Shown: positions 8,797 through 17,306, counted from the stretch's first letter. The stretch: DNA of 45,044 nt from Longitalea arenae (GCF_016924755.1 NZ_JAFFJX010000028.1:1-45044); one strand, 5' to 3'. A program made the numbers and translations. The notes: generated by a model from the sequence alone, not told the origin.

Positions 8797-8804
8797 TATT
8801 TTTG
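8797..8804 (+). promoter_or_regulatory. Bacteroidota -7 promoter element (TAnnTTTG)
   Basis: TATTTTTG matches the Bacteroidota -7 consensus. It precedes the YebC gene by about 90 nt. The intervening leader holds a short direct repeat (ACCTGTAACCTGTAACCT near 8857-8875). No obvious -33 element was confirmed. Confidence 0.45.
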
Positions 8805-8895
8805 CAACCGTTTTAAGCGCAAGGCGAAGGCCCAAGGCAAAAACCTGGAACCCGGAACCTGTAACCTGTAACCTAAAAAAAGTATAAACTAATAT

Positions 8896-9618
8896 ATGGG
8901 TCGCATATTTGAAGTACGTAAAGCCACCATGTTTGCCCGGTGGGACCGGATGGCCAAACAATTTACCCGTATTGGAAAAGAGATCGCAATCGCTGTAAAA
9001 GCGGGCGGACCTGACCCCAATACCAACCCGGCCCTGCGGCGTTGTTTTCAGAACGCCAAAAGCGTGAACATGCCTAAAGACCGCGTGGAAGCGGCTATTA
9101 AGCGTGCTCAGGGTAAAGAGATGGAGAACTATGAAGAGATCCTGTACGAAGGATATGGTCCGAACGGCGTTGCTATCCTGGTTGAGACCGCAACCGACAA
9201 TCATGTGCGCACCGTAGCCAACGTGAAAGCCATTTTCAACAAAGGCAATGGGACTTTGGGCAACAGCGGCAGCGTAAGCTTCCAGTTCAAAAAAATGGGT
9301 GTGTTTAAACTGAAACCAGAGGGTTTGAACCAGGACGACCTGGAACTTGAACTGATAGATGCCGGTTTGGAAGAAATGGGGGAAGGAACCGGTGAGAATG
9401 GCGAGACTGTGCTGGTGATCCGCGTAGCCTTCAATGATTTTGGCAATATGCAGAAAGCACTGGAAGAACGAAATATCACTCCTATCAGTTCCGAAGTAGA
9501 ATGGATCCCTTCCACTACAGTACAATTACCAGAAGAACAGGCCCAGGAAGTATTGAAACTGGTTGACAAACTGGAACAGGATGATGATGTGCAGAAAGTA
9601 TTCCATAACCTGCAGTAA
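8896..9618 (+). CDS. YebC/PmpR (TACO1) family protein
   Basis: A 240-residue member of the YebC family (PF01709/PF20772). Clear landmarks are the RxxxxTRIGKEI segment, [48 protein letters not shown] and the [20 protein letters not shown] stretch. The family is annotated as a transcriptional regulator, and recent work connects it with translation of proline-rich stretches. Which applies here cannot be told. The usual family N-terminus reads AGHSKWANIKHRK; here it is [20 protein letters not shown], the version common in Bacteroidota. The gene is a single-gene unit with an intrinsic terminator behind it. Confidence 0.93.
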   Translation: MGRIFEVRKATMFARWDRMAKQFTRIGKEIAIAVKAGGPDPNTNPALRRCFQNAKSVNMPKDRVEAAIKRAQGKEMENYEEILYEGYGPNGVAILVETATDNHVRTVANVKAIFNKGNGTLGNSGSVSFQFKKMGVFKLKPEGLNQDDLELELIDAGLEEMGEGTGENGETVLVIRVAFNDFGNMQKALEERNITPISSEVEWIPSTTVQLPEEQAQEVLKLVDKLEQDDDVQKVFHNLQ

Positions 9619-9669
9619 TCAATACGCAACTGGCAAAAGGCAATTGATAAAATATAAATTTTTAATTAA

Positions 9670-9697
9670 AAACCGGATGTTGCCATCCGGTTTTTTT
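9670..9697 (+). terminator. Intrinsic terminator after yebC-like gene
   Basis: Stem CCGGATG, loop TTGC, CATCCGG, with A-run before and a T7 run after. It lies about 50 nt downstream of the YebC stop codon and could work on both strands. Confidence 0.9.
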
Positions 9698-9791
9698 ATG
9701 TATGACTGGAACAACATTTGTATCTGTGAGAACATATCCAATCTCATAAAAATGCCCGGCTTCCGGCTATAGAAAATTTACCCGGGCCCCG

Positions 9792-9799
9792 TAATTTTG
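9792..9799 (+). promoter_or_regulatory. -7 promoter element just upstream of the DCC gene
   Basis: TAATTTTG fits TAnnTTTG and ends 7 nt before the ATG at 9807. A transcript starting at the usual distance would have almost no leader. Confidence 0.5.
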
Positions 9800-9806
9800 C
9801 TTAATA

Positions 9807-10217
9807 ATGGCCAGTACCTCTTCAAAATACATTGTGCTCTTTGATGGAGTGTGCAACCTGTGTAACGGGACAGTACAGTTCATTTTAAAAAGGGACAAGA
9901 AGAAACGGTTTGTATTCGGGTCGCTGCAGGGAAAAACGGGACAGGAATACCTGCATAAATACCACCTCCCTACTGATCAATATCATTCTTTCATGCTCAT
10001 TGAAGGAAATGTGTTGTATACACGTTCAACAGCCGTGTTACGTTTGCTGAAACACCTGGGACGTGGGTGGCAATTGATGTATCTGTTTATTTATGTACCC
10101 CAGTCCCTTCGAGATGGCGTATACCGGCTGATTGCCATGAACCGGTATAAACTTTTTGGAAAGAAGGAACACTGCCCGGTACCTACGCTCGAAGAACGCG
10201 AGCGCTTTTTAGAGTAA
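9807..10217 (+). CDS. DCC-family thiol-disulfide oxidoreductase (DUF393)
   Basis: A 136-residue protein of the DCC family (PF04134). The signature DGVCNLCNG includes Asp13, Cys16 and Cys19, the conserved DxxCxxC that gives the family its name. The rest (FGSLQGKTGQEYL, then YTRSTAVLRLLKHLG) is full-length for the family. These proteins have a thioredoxin-like fold and are presumed to be redox-active, but their partners are generally unknown. The gene is monocistronic, with a promoter element 7 nt upstream of the ATG and a repeat-filled gap after it. Confidence 0.92.
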   Translation: MASTSSKYIVLFDGVCNLCNGTVQFILKRDKKKRFVFGSLQGKTGQEYLHKYHLPTDQYHSFMLIEGNVLYTRSTAVLRLLKHLGRGWQLMYLFIYVPQSLRDGVYRLIAMNRYKLFGKKEHCPVPTLEERERFLE

Positions 10218-10228
10218 CAATTCCTCAA

Positions 10229-10292
10229 TTAGCTAATTGCTAATGTGCTAATTGCTAATTTGCTGATGTGCTAATTTGCTGATGTGCTAATT
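10229..10292. repeat. Short tandem repeats of a GCTAATTTGCTGATGT-type word
   Basis: About four adjacent, slightly diverged 15-16 bp copies of the word TGCTAATTTGCTGATG follow the DCC gene. They separate it from the convergent gene at 10373. No coding potential or terminator with a clean T-run is seen in 10218-10372. Confidence 0.7.
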
Positions 10293-10372
10293 AAATACAC
10301 GTTTGCGCGGATAAATTCATCGCTCAGCATTCACTCCTATTTTTCAGTTTATCAACCTTAAGTCTTATCTAG

Positions 10373-10678
10373 TCAACTGGTCAGCTCGTCATCTCTCCTC
10401 ATTCCCTCTTTTACTTCCCGCTGAATGATGGCCTTGAATTTTTTCTCATTATACCACCAGGAGAAAATGGTGGAAAAGGTAACGATCAGGAAGCTGCCAA
10501 CAATGATCTTTATAAGACTTTGGGGCAAACCAAATCCCAGTACCTGGGTTAAAAAGGCTATTACCAGGGCGCAAACAATAGTGCCCATAGTAATATACAG
10601 CAGATAATATTTTACCCGCCCGCCCTGACGCTGTTCTTCCCAGGATTTTATAAATCGCTTTTCGCTTGCTGTTAGCAC
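10373..10678 (-). CDS. Small two-helix membrane protein, unknown function
   Basis: A 101-residue protein that I do not recognise. It has a charged N-terminus (SEKRFIKSWEEQRQGGRVK), two hydrophobic segments (about residues 24-46 and 55-75, separated by GFGLPQS) and a charged, helical C-terminus (NEKKFKAIIQREVKEGMRRD). Both ends are therefore likely cytoplasmic. The start is GTG at 10678, as no in-frame ATG precedes the first hydrophobic helix. It follows the PhzF gene on the same strand by 11 nt, so the two may form an operon. No function is proposed. Confidence 0.75.
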   Translation of the reverse strand: MLTASEKRFIKSWEEQRQGGRVKYYLLYITMGTIVCALVIAFLTQVLGFGLPQSLIKIIVGSFLIVTFSTIFSWWYNEKKFKAIIQREVKEGMRRDDELTS

Positions 10679-10689
10679 TGAATAATTGT

Positions 10690-11481
10690 TTATAGGTCTA
10701 TCTCACCTTTCATATAAAATACGCACTGACCGGCGATGGTAACCCGATCGCCCAGGTTTTCGCACCACAATTCGCCCCCGCGTTTCGATAACTGGCGCGC
10801 ATGTAATGTTTGTTTGTTCAGTTTTTCTGCCCAGAAAGGTATCAGCTGCGCATGCGCTGAACCTGTTACCGGATCTTCATCGATGCCTACGGTAGGGGCA
10901 AAGAACCTTGAGACAAAGTCGGCTTTCGTTCCTTTGGCCGTAAGGATCACTTTATGCCCTGATTTTTTCAATAGGGTAAAATCGGGCTGGCAGTGTTGTA
11001 CAATGGCTTCATCGGCTACTTCCACCAGGTAATCGCGGTGTTTGTGTACACTGGTGAAGGGAATATTGCCCAAAGCGGTAGATAATTCAGCAGGCCATTC
11101 GTTTACGGGTTCTGGTTTCCAGGCCGGGAAATCCATACGGATCCGGTCGAAGCTTTTGGTGACGGTCAGTATGCCGCTTTTCGATTGAAAACGGATCGCG
11201 GGATAACCATAACCCATCACATGAAACAGAACAAAGGCCGAAGCCAGGGTGGCATGACCGCACAGGTTGATCTCTGATTCCGGAGTAAACCAGCGGATCT
11301 CATAATCGGCATCTGGTTTTACCGAGGGCACAAAGAAAACAGTTTCGCTGAGGTTATTCTCCATAGCCAGCCGCTGCATCAAGCTGTCACTGATCCATTG
11401 ATCAAGTGGTATTACGGCTGCGGGATTTCCTCCGAACAGGTGGTTGGTAAAGGCATCGATCTGGTAAAGGGTTAATTTCAT
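10690..11481 (-). CDS. PhzF-family isomerase/epimerase
   Basis: A 263-residue PhzF-like protein (PF02567). It begins MKLTLYQIDAFTNHLFGGNP, and the catalytic Glu lies in NNLSETVFF. The dimer-interface motifs INLCGHATLASA and DEDPVTGSAHAQLIPFWAEK are intact. The fold is that of diaminopimelate epimerase. Most family members outside phenazine clusters are isomerases of unknown substrate, and there are no phenazine genes here. ATG at 11479-11481 is chosen over an upstream in-frame start because the 21 added residues match nothing in the family and lie in a repetitive AT-rich leader. Confidence 0.92.
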   Translation of the reverse strand: MKLTLYQIDAFTNHLFGGNPAAVIPLDQWISDSLMQRLAMENNLSETVFFVPSVKPDADYEIRWFTPESEINLCGHATLASAFVLFHVMGYGYPAIRFQSKSGILTVTKSFDRIRMDFPAWKPEPVNEWPAELSTALGNIPFTSVHKHRDYLVEVADEAIVQHCQPDFTLLKKSGHKVILTAKGTKADFVSRFFAPTVGIDEDPVTGSAHAQLIPFWAEKLNKQTLHARQLSKRGGELWCENLGDRVTIAGQCVFYMKGEIDL

Positions 11482-11544
11482 AACAAAAGGGCATTGGATG
11501 GTGAAAGGCGGCAATAGACAATAAGCAATAGACAAAAAATACAA

Positions 11545-11910
11545 TTAGTATTTATCTGGGTTGTTGACCATATGGCCTAATAGCCTGCCTGTTTCCTTAT
11601 TTTTTTCTGATAAAGCTTTATATTTCTCTTCACTAATATACTTACACCCAACTGAAAAATCCAACCATACACTTGTTTCGCTATTTTCCATATCAGCATC
11701 AGATATTTTAGATACAAAATAAGCGGGGTAAGATTTTTTCCTATAGGATTCATCAATGTTTGCGCAAACACTCCGCGATGATCTTCTTATTTGATCGGTA
11801 AGTGAATATCTCTCTTCGTTCGGAAACGTTTTTGACACCTCAAATATTTCCATCGCCAAATCAAAAGCAAGTCGATAAACCTTTGTTTCTTTGAAATTTT
11901 TAACACTCAC
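11545..11910 (-). CDS. Four-helix-bundle protein (23S rRNA IVS-protein family)
   Basis: A 121-residue protein of the S23/IVP family (PF05635, TIGR02436). Recognisable parts are KVYRLAFDLAMEIFEVSKTF at the start, the motif YSLTDQIRRSSRSVCANIDE, and a final helical stretch with GRLLGHMVNN. Relatives were first found in intervening sequences of 23S rRNA genes, but in Bacteroidota they are common as free-standing genes, as here. Function is unknown, with a basic surface that may bind nucleic acid. The start is GTG at 11910. Its base composition is more AT-rich than the flanking genes, which fits a mobile or late-acquired gene. Confidence 0.88.
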   Translation of the reverse strand: MSVKNFKETKVYRLAFDLAMEIFEVSKTFPNEERYSLTDQIRRSSRSVCANIDESYRKKSYPAYFVSKISDADMENSETSVWLDFSVGCKYISEEKYKALSEKNKETGRLLGHMVNNPDKY

Positions 11911-11958
11911 GGCAGCTGGTTAATATCTATTAATCAACTAACCAAAGCCTGTACTCTT

Positions 11959-11987
11959 TGCCAATTGCTTATTGCCAATTGCTTATT
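11959..11987. repeat. Tandem 14-bp repeat (two copies)
   Basis: TTGCCAATTGCTTA occurs twice in a row just before the end of the E1 gene. The same family of words (GCAATTGGC, GCAATAGACAATAAGC) is found near 11500-11540, 9630 and 2040. Confidence 0.65.
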
Positions 11988-11989
11988 GA

Positions 11990-14383
11990 TTACTCACTCA
12001 TCATCTCCTGGATCACATCCACTATCTGCTCCACATTGGGCTTGCTGAAATAATCGCCATCGCTGCCATAACTCGGCCTGTGCGCCTGACCGGTAATGGT
12101 ACGCGGCGATACATCGAGCCAGCGATAGCCGCCCTGCTCTTCCAGCACTTTATTATACATATATCCAGCCGCACCACCCGGCACATCTTCATCTATGAAC
12201 ACGATGCGATTGGTCTTTTTCAGCGAATCCATGATCATATGATTCACATCGAAGGGCAACAGGGTTTGTACGTCAATGATCTCGCAACTGATACCCGATT
12301 TTTCGAGTATGGCAACTGCTTCGCTGATGATCCGCAACACACTTCCATAAGAAACGATAGTGATATCAGTTCCTTCCTTCAGGATCTCAGGAACCCCCAG
12401 CGCCACTTTATAATTAACCAAATTGGAAGGCAACTTCTCTTTTAGGCGGTAACCGTTCAGGCATTCTACCACTACAGCCGGATCATTGCCGTGCAACAAG
12501 GTATTGTACATACCGGCCGCCTGCACCATATTCCGCGGCACGCAAATGTGCATGCCCCGCAGGGAATGCAGCATCATTCCAATGGGCGAGCCACTGTGCC
12601 AGATGCCTTCCAGCCGGTGGCCCCGGGTGCGTACGATAAGCGGACAACTTTGCCTTCCTTTTGTACGCCAGTACAAGGTGGAAGCATTGTCGCTCAACTG
12701 TTGCAGTCCGTACAACATGTAATCGATGTACTGTATTTCGGCTATAGGACGAAGGCCTCGGATGGCCATGCCTATCCCCTGCCCGATGATCGTGAGCTCA
12801 CGGATAGAGGTATCGAAAATGCGGTTCTCTCCATATTTATTCTGCAAGCCGGCAAAACCCTGGTTCACATCGCCGATCTTGCCAACGTCTTCCCCGAAAG
12901 CCAGTACTTTCGGATTGCTGGCAAACAGCTCATCGAAGTAGTGGTTCAGGATCTCATACCCGTTCAGCATAGGGGCATCGTTGGCAAACTCCAACGGTGT
13001 GGTAGTTACTTTCAGCGGGCTCTTTGGGCTTTCATCATACAGGTAGCTGCCATAGGTTTCGTAGCCTTCCTTGCGTAATTGCTGATACATATTTTTCACG
13101 TCAGCAATCAAAGGCGAGTTTCCGGCAGCCTGTATCGCTTTATGTAATGCTACAATCGCATCTTTACGCAAGGGCTCGCGGTTGGCCGCCAGCGCATTTT
13201 TAGCAGCGGCTATTTCACCGGTAGGATCAGCGCCCTGGCCGATCAGGACATCGAGCAGCTCCACGCATTTAGCTACAATCTGTTTAACAGGTACTATGTA
13301 TTTTTCCCAGGCGCGCTGTTTGCTTTCGCGAACCATGTCCTTGGCTCTGGTTTCAATGTCTTCCAGTTCTTCCTCACTGGCCAGGGTATTTTCGAGGATC
13401 CATTCGCGCATTTTTTTGTTTCCATCCCATTCGCGTTCCCAGGCGAGGCGCTCGGGTGATTTATACCGTTCGTGGCTGCCCGAGGTAGAATGGCCTTGCG
13501 GCTGGGTCACTTCCTCTACATGGAAGAGGGCGGGAATATGCGTTTCGCGCATGCGGCGGATCGCCGACTCAAAAACTTCGCACATGCCAGCATAATCCCA
13601 GGCCTTTACTTTATAGATATCAAAACCATTGGTGTTCTCTTTTTTCTGCATGCCACGCATGGCTTCTGAAATAGAACCTTTGATGGTTTGCATGCGGCGG
13701 GGAACAGAAATGCCATAGCCATCATCCCACACAAAAACGGCTAAGGGTATTTGCAACACACCTGCTGCATTCAGCGCCTCCCAAAAGTGTCCTTCCGACG
13801 TAGAAGCGTCACCGATAGTGCAGAAACAAATTTCATTACCGTTGTTGCTCAGGTGTGTCAAATGTTTCAGCACATCCGAATGGCGGAATAATTTAGAAGC
13901 CAGGGCCATTCCCAACGCACGGGGCATTTGTCCGGCCGTAGGGGCCAAACCGGCTGCTATATTCTTACGGTTAACCAGGTCGAGCCATTCGCCCTGTGCA
14001 TCAACGATGGGCGTGGCAAAATGGGAATTCATCTGGCGGCCGCCACTATGCGGATCATGCGCCGTATCGGGATCGGCATATAATTGTGAAAAGAATTCTT
14101 CGACGGTGGCCTGGCCGGTGGCAAAAGCAATTGTTTGATCGCGGTAATAACCCGACAGGAAATCGCCGGGCTGGAAAAACTTCGAAGCGGCGATTTGCGC
14201 TACTTCTTTGCCATCACCAAAAATGCCGAACTTGGCTTTACCGGTAAGTACTTCTTTACGACCCAGTAAACTGGCCTCCCGGCTTTCGCAGGCCAGGCGG
14301 TAATCTTTTAGAACTTCTTCGCGAAATTTATCGAAAGACAGCTTCTCGCCGGCAAGCGATTGATTGTGAGTGCTATTTTCCAT
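11990..14383 (-). CDS. Fused 2-oxoacid dehydrogenase E1 alpha/beta (thiamine diphosphate)
   Basis: A 797-residue single-chain E1. Residues of about 10-400 correspond to E1 alpha: GQATVEEFFSQLYADPD, then the thiamine diphosphate motif starting IGDASTSEGHFWEALN and ending WDDGYGIS, then the phosphorylation-loop region HSTSGSHERYKSPE. From about 460 on is E1 beta: FGEDVGKIGDVNQGFAGLQ, TRGHRLEGIWHSGSP, and FIDEDVPGGAAGYMYN. It would decarboxylate a 2-oxoacid, by sequence nearest the branched-chain (2-oxoisovalerate) group, and pass the acyl group to E2, which is not encoded nearby. Such fusions are usual in Bacteroidota. A TAnnTTTG element lies 4 nt before the ATG. Confidence 0.93.
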   Translation of the reverse strand: MENSTHNQSLAGEKLSFDKFREEVLKDYRLACESREASLLGRKEVLTGKAKFGIFGDGKEVAQIAASKFFQPGDFLSGYYRDQTIAFATGQATVEEFFSQLYADPDTAHDPHSGGRQMNSHFATPIVDAQGEWLDLVNRKNIAAGLAPTAGQMPRALGMALASKLFRHSDVLKHLTHLSNNGNEICFCTIGDASTSEGHFWEALNAAGVLQIPLAVFVWDDGYGISVPRRMQTIKGSISEAMRGMQKKENTNGFDIYKVKAWDYAGMCEVFESAIRRMRETHIPALFHVEEVTQPQGHSTSGSHERYKSPERLAWEREWDGNKKMREWILENTLASEEELEDIETRAKDMVRESKQRAWEKYIVPVKQIVAKCVELLDVLIGQGADPTGEIAAAKNALAANREPLRKDAIVALHKAIQAAGNSPLIADVKNMYQQLRKEGYETYGSYLYDESPKSPLKVTTTPLEFANDAPMLNGYEILNHYFDELFASNPKVLAFGEDVGKIGDVNQGFAGLQNKYGENRIFDTSIRELTIIGQGIGMAIRGLRPIAEIQYIDYMLYGLQQLSDNASTLYWRTKGRQSCPLIVRTRGHRLEGIWHSGSPIGMMLHSLRGMHICVPRNMVQAAGMYNTLLHGNDPAVVVECLNGYRLKEKLPSNLVNYKVALGVPEILKEGTDITIVSYGSVLRIISEAVAILEKSGISCEIIDVQTLLPFDVNHMIMDSLKKTNRIVFIDEDVPGGAAGYMYNKVLEEQGGYRWLDVSPRTITGQAHRPSYGSDGDYFSKPNVEQIVDVIQEMMSE

Positions 14384-14387
14384 GCGA

Positions 14388-14395
14388 CAAAAATA
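14388..14395 (-). promoter_or_regulatory. -7 promoter element directly before the E1 gene
   Basis: On the minus strand TATTTTTG ends 4 nt upstream of the ATG at 14383. With the normal spacing of Bacteroidota promoters the transcript would begin at or next to the start codon. Confidence 0.5.
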
Positions 14396-14608
14396 TTAAT
14401 ATTCACGCCAATTTGCGGGGTTGTTAAAAAAATGTCACAAGCCCAAAATTTTATTGGCTGAAAGGCCGTTAAAAATGTAATTTTGAACATGTTAGCGTTA
14501 CATGTGTTATTCCCATCGATGAACAGTGTAACCATTTTAACACCAGAAAGTTTCGGGGATATTGTGTAGTTTAGTAATGAGCCGCCAAAAACCTTAAATT
14601 TTGTACGT

Positions 14609-15064
14609 ATGAAGAGTTTGTTATTACTGGTTTGTTTCTCCGCTTTTGCGTTTGTTTCGAAGGCACAAACATCCACCGGAACTACGCCAGCCGCTACTAA
14701 ACCTGCGGAGGTAGTTCAGTTAAAGGAAACCTCTTATGATTTCGGAAAAATTCCGCAAGGTCGCCCTGTTACGCATAACTTTGAGCTCGTGAACATCGGC
14801 AAGGAGCCCCTGATGCTGGAGAACGTTCAGGCATCCTGCGGTTGCACCACTCCTGAATGGAGCAAAGAGGCCATTCAGCCAGGCGCAACCAGTGTTATTA
14901 AAGTAGGTTACAATGCAGCCAATGAGGGTGCATTTAATAAAACCATTACCATTATCTACAATAATAACCAGACAAAGGTCCTGAACATTACAGGTTCGGT
15001 TTATAAAGGCCCTACAACCTCTGCTCCTGTAAATGCGTCTTTATCATTATTGAAAAACAATTAA
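14609..15064 (+). CDS. DUF1573 secreted protein, first of a tandem pair
   Basis: A 151-residue exported protein. Residues 1-20 form a signal peptide (LLLLVCFSAFAFVSKAQ). The rest is a DUF1573 domain (PF07610), an Ig-like beta-sandwich with ETSYDFGKIPQGRPVTHNFE, the hallmark ASCGCTTPEW and the closing NKTITIIYNN. The domain is related to HYDIN/ASH-type modules, which bind or decorate other proteins. Function in Bacteroidota is unknown. It is followed 12 nt later by a paralogue, and together they form one transcription unit that ends at the terminator at 15561. Confidence 0.92.
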   Translation: MKSLLLLVCFSAFAFVSKAQTSTGTTPAATKPAEVVQLKETSYDFGKIPQGRPVTHNFELVNIGKEPLMLENVQASCGCTTPEWSKEAIQPGATSVIKVGYNAANEGAFNKTITIIYNNNQTKVLNITGSVYKGPTTSAPVNASLSLLKNN

Positions 15065-15076
15065 AAACATAAACTC

Positions 15077-15523
15077 ATGAAAAGATTTGTATTAGCTTTT
15101 GCAGCATTGATCCTGACGGCCGGCGTTTTTGCACAGACTGCTCCTGCTGCTACCGTTAATAAAGCTGATAACTTTGTAAAATTCAAAGAATTAGTGCACA
15201 ACTTTGGAAAGATCAAACAAGGTGTGCCTGTTACATACAACTTTACTTTTTCTAACATTTCTGATAAACCCGTAGTTATTGAATCAGCAAGCGCTTCCTG
15301 CGGCTGTACCACGCCCGTAAAACCAGAAGCTCCTGTTGGCAAAGGGAAAGAAGACAAGATCACTGCCGGATTCAATGCGGCGGCCGCCGGCCCCTTTAAT
15401 AAAACTATCTATGTAAAAGTGGCCGGGGTTGATCAGCCTTTGGAATTGAAAATTACTGGCGAAGTTCTGAACGCAGAAGACTACGCTAAATTCGAAAAAG
15501 AAAAAGGAAACAAAAAAGGATAA
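15077..15523 (+). CDS. DUF1573 secreted protein, second of a tandem pair
   Basis: A 148-residue paralogue of the preceding gene: signal peptide (residues 1-19, ALILTAGVFAQ), KELVHNFGKIKQGVPVTYNF, the shared SASCGCTTPV motif, and FNKTIYVKVAGVDQPLELKI. It has a lysine- and glutamate-rich C-terminus (KFEKEKGNKKG) that the first copy lacks. The shared motif and order show a tandem duplication. Likely periplasmic or surface, function unknown. The gene is followed by a strong terminator. Confidence 0.92.
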   Translation: MKRFVLAFAALILTAGVFAQTAPAATVNKADNFVKFKELVHNFGKIKQGVPVTYNFTFSNISDKPVVIESASASCGCTTPVKPEAPVGKGKEDKITAGFNAAAAGPFNKTIYVKVAGVDQPLELKITGEVLNAEDYAKFEKEKGNKKG

Positions 15524-15560
15524 TTCCTCTGAAGTAGAAAGTAATAATCGATTTATACTG

Positions 15561-15594
15561 ATCCTCACGGCGAAAGCAGTGAGGATTTTTTTTT
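15561..15594 (+). terminator. Intrinsic terminator after the DUF1573 pair
   Basis: Perfect 8-bp stem ATCCTCAC / GTGAGGAT with a 10-nt loop, followed by a T-run of about 8. It lies 38 nt after the stop codon of the second DUF1573 gene. Confidence 0.92.
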
Positions 15595-15743
15595 AACCTA
15601 TTGTTCAAGATGCCTGTTTGTGCCGGCTATAATCCATTGAAAGTCATTACACCTGAAATTAACCAGTCTACCAGAACAGTATTTTTTGTAAATACCAGAT
15701 TCTCAATCAGAAACAAAGCATTTAGAACATAAAACCAGTACCC

Positions 15744-15751
15744 TATATTTG
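15744..15751 (+). promoter_or_regulatory. -7 promoter element directly before the aminotransferase gene
   Basis: TATATTTG fits TAnnTTTG and ends 4 nt before the ATG at 15756. The protein starts with family-conserved residues, so the ATG is likely correct and the transcript is nearly or fully leaderless. Confidence 0.55.
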
Positions 15752-15755
15752 CGAA

Positions 15756-16949
15756 ATGCTAACACTTAGTAGTCGCGGCAAACTGATGCCGCCATCACCT
15801 ATTCGGAAACTGGTGCCTTATGCGGAGGGCGCCAAAAAAAAGGGTATTAAGGTGTATCACCTGAACATAGGCCAGCCAGATATTGAAACACCTGAGCCTA
15901 TTTTGAACGCTGTGCGTCACGCAGACTTCAAAGTGCTGGAGTACAGCCATAGCGCCGGTAATGAAAGTTATCGCCGTAAACTGGTGCAGTATTATAAAAA
16001 GACAGGTATTGAAGTAGATCATACCCAGATCATAGTTACCACAGGTGGTTCAGAAGCCATTTTATTCGGCTTCATGAGCTGTCTCGATGCCGGTGATGAG
16101 GTGATCATTCCGGAACCGTTCTATGCCAACTATAATGGATTTGCAGTAGCAGCCGGTATCAAGGTGGTTCCGGTGACCTCTCATATTGAAAATGGTTTTG
16201 CCCTGCCCCCCATTTCAGCATTTTCGGCACTGGTTACGCCTAAGACGAAAGCGATACTCATTTGCAATCCCAATAACCCTACCGGTTATTTATACAGCCG
16301 GGAAGAAATGGAAACGCTGAAACAGATCGTGCAGGAGCATAACCTGTACCTGTTCTCAGATGAAGCCTACCGGGAATTTTGCTATGGCGGCGAACATATA
16401 AGCGCTATGCATTTAAAGGGGGTAGATGACAATGTGATATTAATGGATACGATATCGAAGCGATACAGCGCCTGTGGTGGCCGCATAGGCGCGCTGGTTA
16501 CCAGGAACCGGGAGGTGCTGGATTCGGTAATGAAGTTTGCCCAGGCAAGGTTAAGTCCGCCCTCATTCGCCCAGATCCTGGGAGAAGCCGCGGTAGACCT
16601 GCCCGATAATTATTTTGATGCTACCAAAACAGAATACCAGAAAAGGCGCGACGTGCTGGTGAAAAGGTTGAATGCGATGGAGGGAGTAAGTTGTCCGAAC
16701 CCCGGCGGTGCATTTTATGCCATGGCGCGTTTACCCATCGACGATGCGGATGTTTTTTGCCAGTGGTTACTGGAGTCATTTTCGTTTAACGGACAAACCC
16801 TGATGCTGGCGCCGGCTAGTGGTTTCTATGGAACACCCGGGCTGGGGAAAGACGAAGTGCGGCTGGCATATGTATTGAATGTACATGATCTGAATAAAGC
16901 AATGGATTGCCTGGAGCAGGCGTTGAAAGAATATCCGGGCAAGAAATAA
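15756..16949 (+). CDS. PLP-dependent class I/II aminotransferase
   Basis: A 397-residue fold-type I aminotransferase. The N-terminus MLTLSSRGKLMPPSPIRKLV is the normal start of this Bacteroidota group. Substrate and cofactor sites are visible: NPNNPTG at 171-177, SDEAY with Asp202 and Tyr205, and the Schiff-base lysine Lys235 in DTISKRYSACGGRIG. Near the C-terminus, LAYVLN has the arginine-preceded context (EVRLAYVLN) that binds the substrate carboxylate. Probable aspartate or alanine-type transaminase; donor not assigned. Single-gene unit flanked by a promoter element and two terminators. Confidence 0.93.
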   Translation: MLTLSSRGKLMPPSPIRKLVPYAEGAKKKGIKVYHLNIGQPDIETPEPILNAVRHADFKVLEYSHSAGNESYRRKLVQYYKKTGIEVDHTQIIVTTGGSEAILFGFMSCLDAGDEVIIPEPFYANYNGFAVAAGIKVVPVTSHIENGFALPPISAFSALVTPKTKAILICNPNNPTGYLYSREEMETLKQIVQEHNLYLFSDEAYREFCYGGEHISAMHLKGVDDNVILMDTISKRYSACGGRIGALVTRNREVLDSVMKFAQARLSPPSFAQILGEAAVDLPDNYFDATKTEYQKRRDVLVKRLNAMEGVSCPNPGGAFYAMARLPIDDADVFCQWLLESFSFNGQTLMLAPASGFYGTPGLGKDEVRLAYVLNVHDLNKAMDCLEQALKEYPGKK

Positions 16950-16972
16950 TATAACTAGTACGTATACCACCT

Positions 16973-17010
16973 AAGGTTGTTCCGCCAGTTGGCCGGAGCA
17001 GCCTTTTTTT
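16973..17010 (+). terminator. Intrinsic terminator after the aminotransferase
   Basis: Ten-bp stem GGTTGTTCCG / CGGAGCAGCC (two G-T pairs), loop of nine, then T7. The apex TCCGCCAGTTGGCCGGA resembles the palindrome TCCGCCAGCTGGCGGA seen in the tRNA debris at 24.1-26.9 kb. Confidence 0.88.
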
Positions 17011-17042
17011 GTGACTAATCAGGCGCCGGTGCCCAAGATTTA

Positions 17043-17066
17043 AAAGCTCCGTCAGGGAGCTTTTTA
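17043..17066. terminator. Bidirectional terminator between convergent genes
   Basis: AAAAGCTCC, loop GTCA, GGGAGCTTTTT. Seven base pairs with A- and T-runs on both sides. It lies 10 nt past the 3' end of the small minus-strand gene at 17076 and also serves the plus strand. Confidence 0.85.
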
Positions 17067-17075
17067 TTTACAGGC

Positions 17076-17306
17076 TCATGCCGCCACTGCAGTTATTTTT
17101 CTTCCCAATAGCCTGCTTACGATCTTGTAGTAGCGGAGCGGCGTTATCTCGTTCACGCTTTTATGATCCGGCACAAATCCGGTGCCGCGACACATCTCCT
17201 GAAAGGATATCATGGCTTCCGGTTTCGTTTTGGAAGCAACCACCAGTTTCCTGCGCCGTCTGGCGCCTGCTTTGCTTTCTTTCACCGTTATAATAAAATA
17301 AGGCAT
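17076..17306 (-). CDS. Small basic protein, unknown function
   Basis: A 76-residue protein with no family that I recognise. It starts MPYFIITVKESKAGARRRRK, with a strongly basic patch at about residues 15-25, and continues with PEAMISFQEMCRGTGFVPDHKS and a C-terminal basic stretch (YYKIVSRLLGRKITAVAA). It ends 10 nt from a bidirectional terminator, it has an ATG, and the opposite strand is not conserved-looking, so I think it is real. The pI is high, so nucleic-acid or ribosome contact is possible, but this is only inference from composition. Confidence 0.6.
   Translation of the reverse strand: MPYFIITVKESKAGARRRRKLVVASKTKPEAMISFQEMCRGTGFVPDHKSVNEITPLRYYKIVSRLLGRKITAVAA

Noticed and set aside
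10229-10292. Possible CRISPR array (short repeats)
   Set aside because: Repeat units are about 16 bp, adjacent with no spacers, and no cas genes are present in the window.
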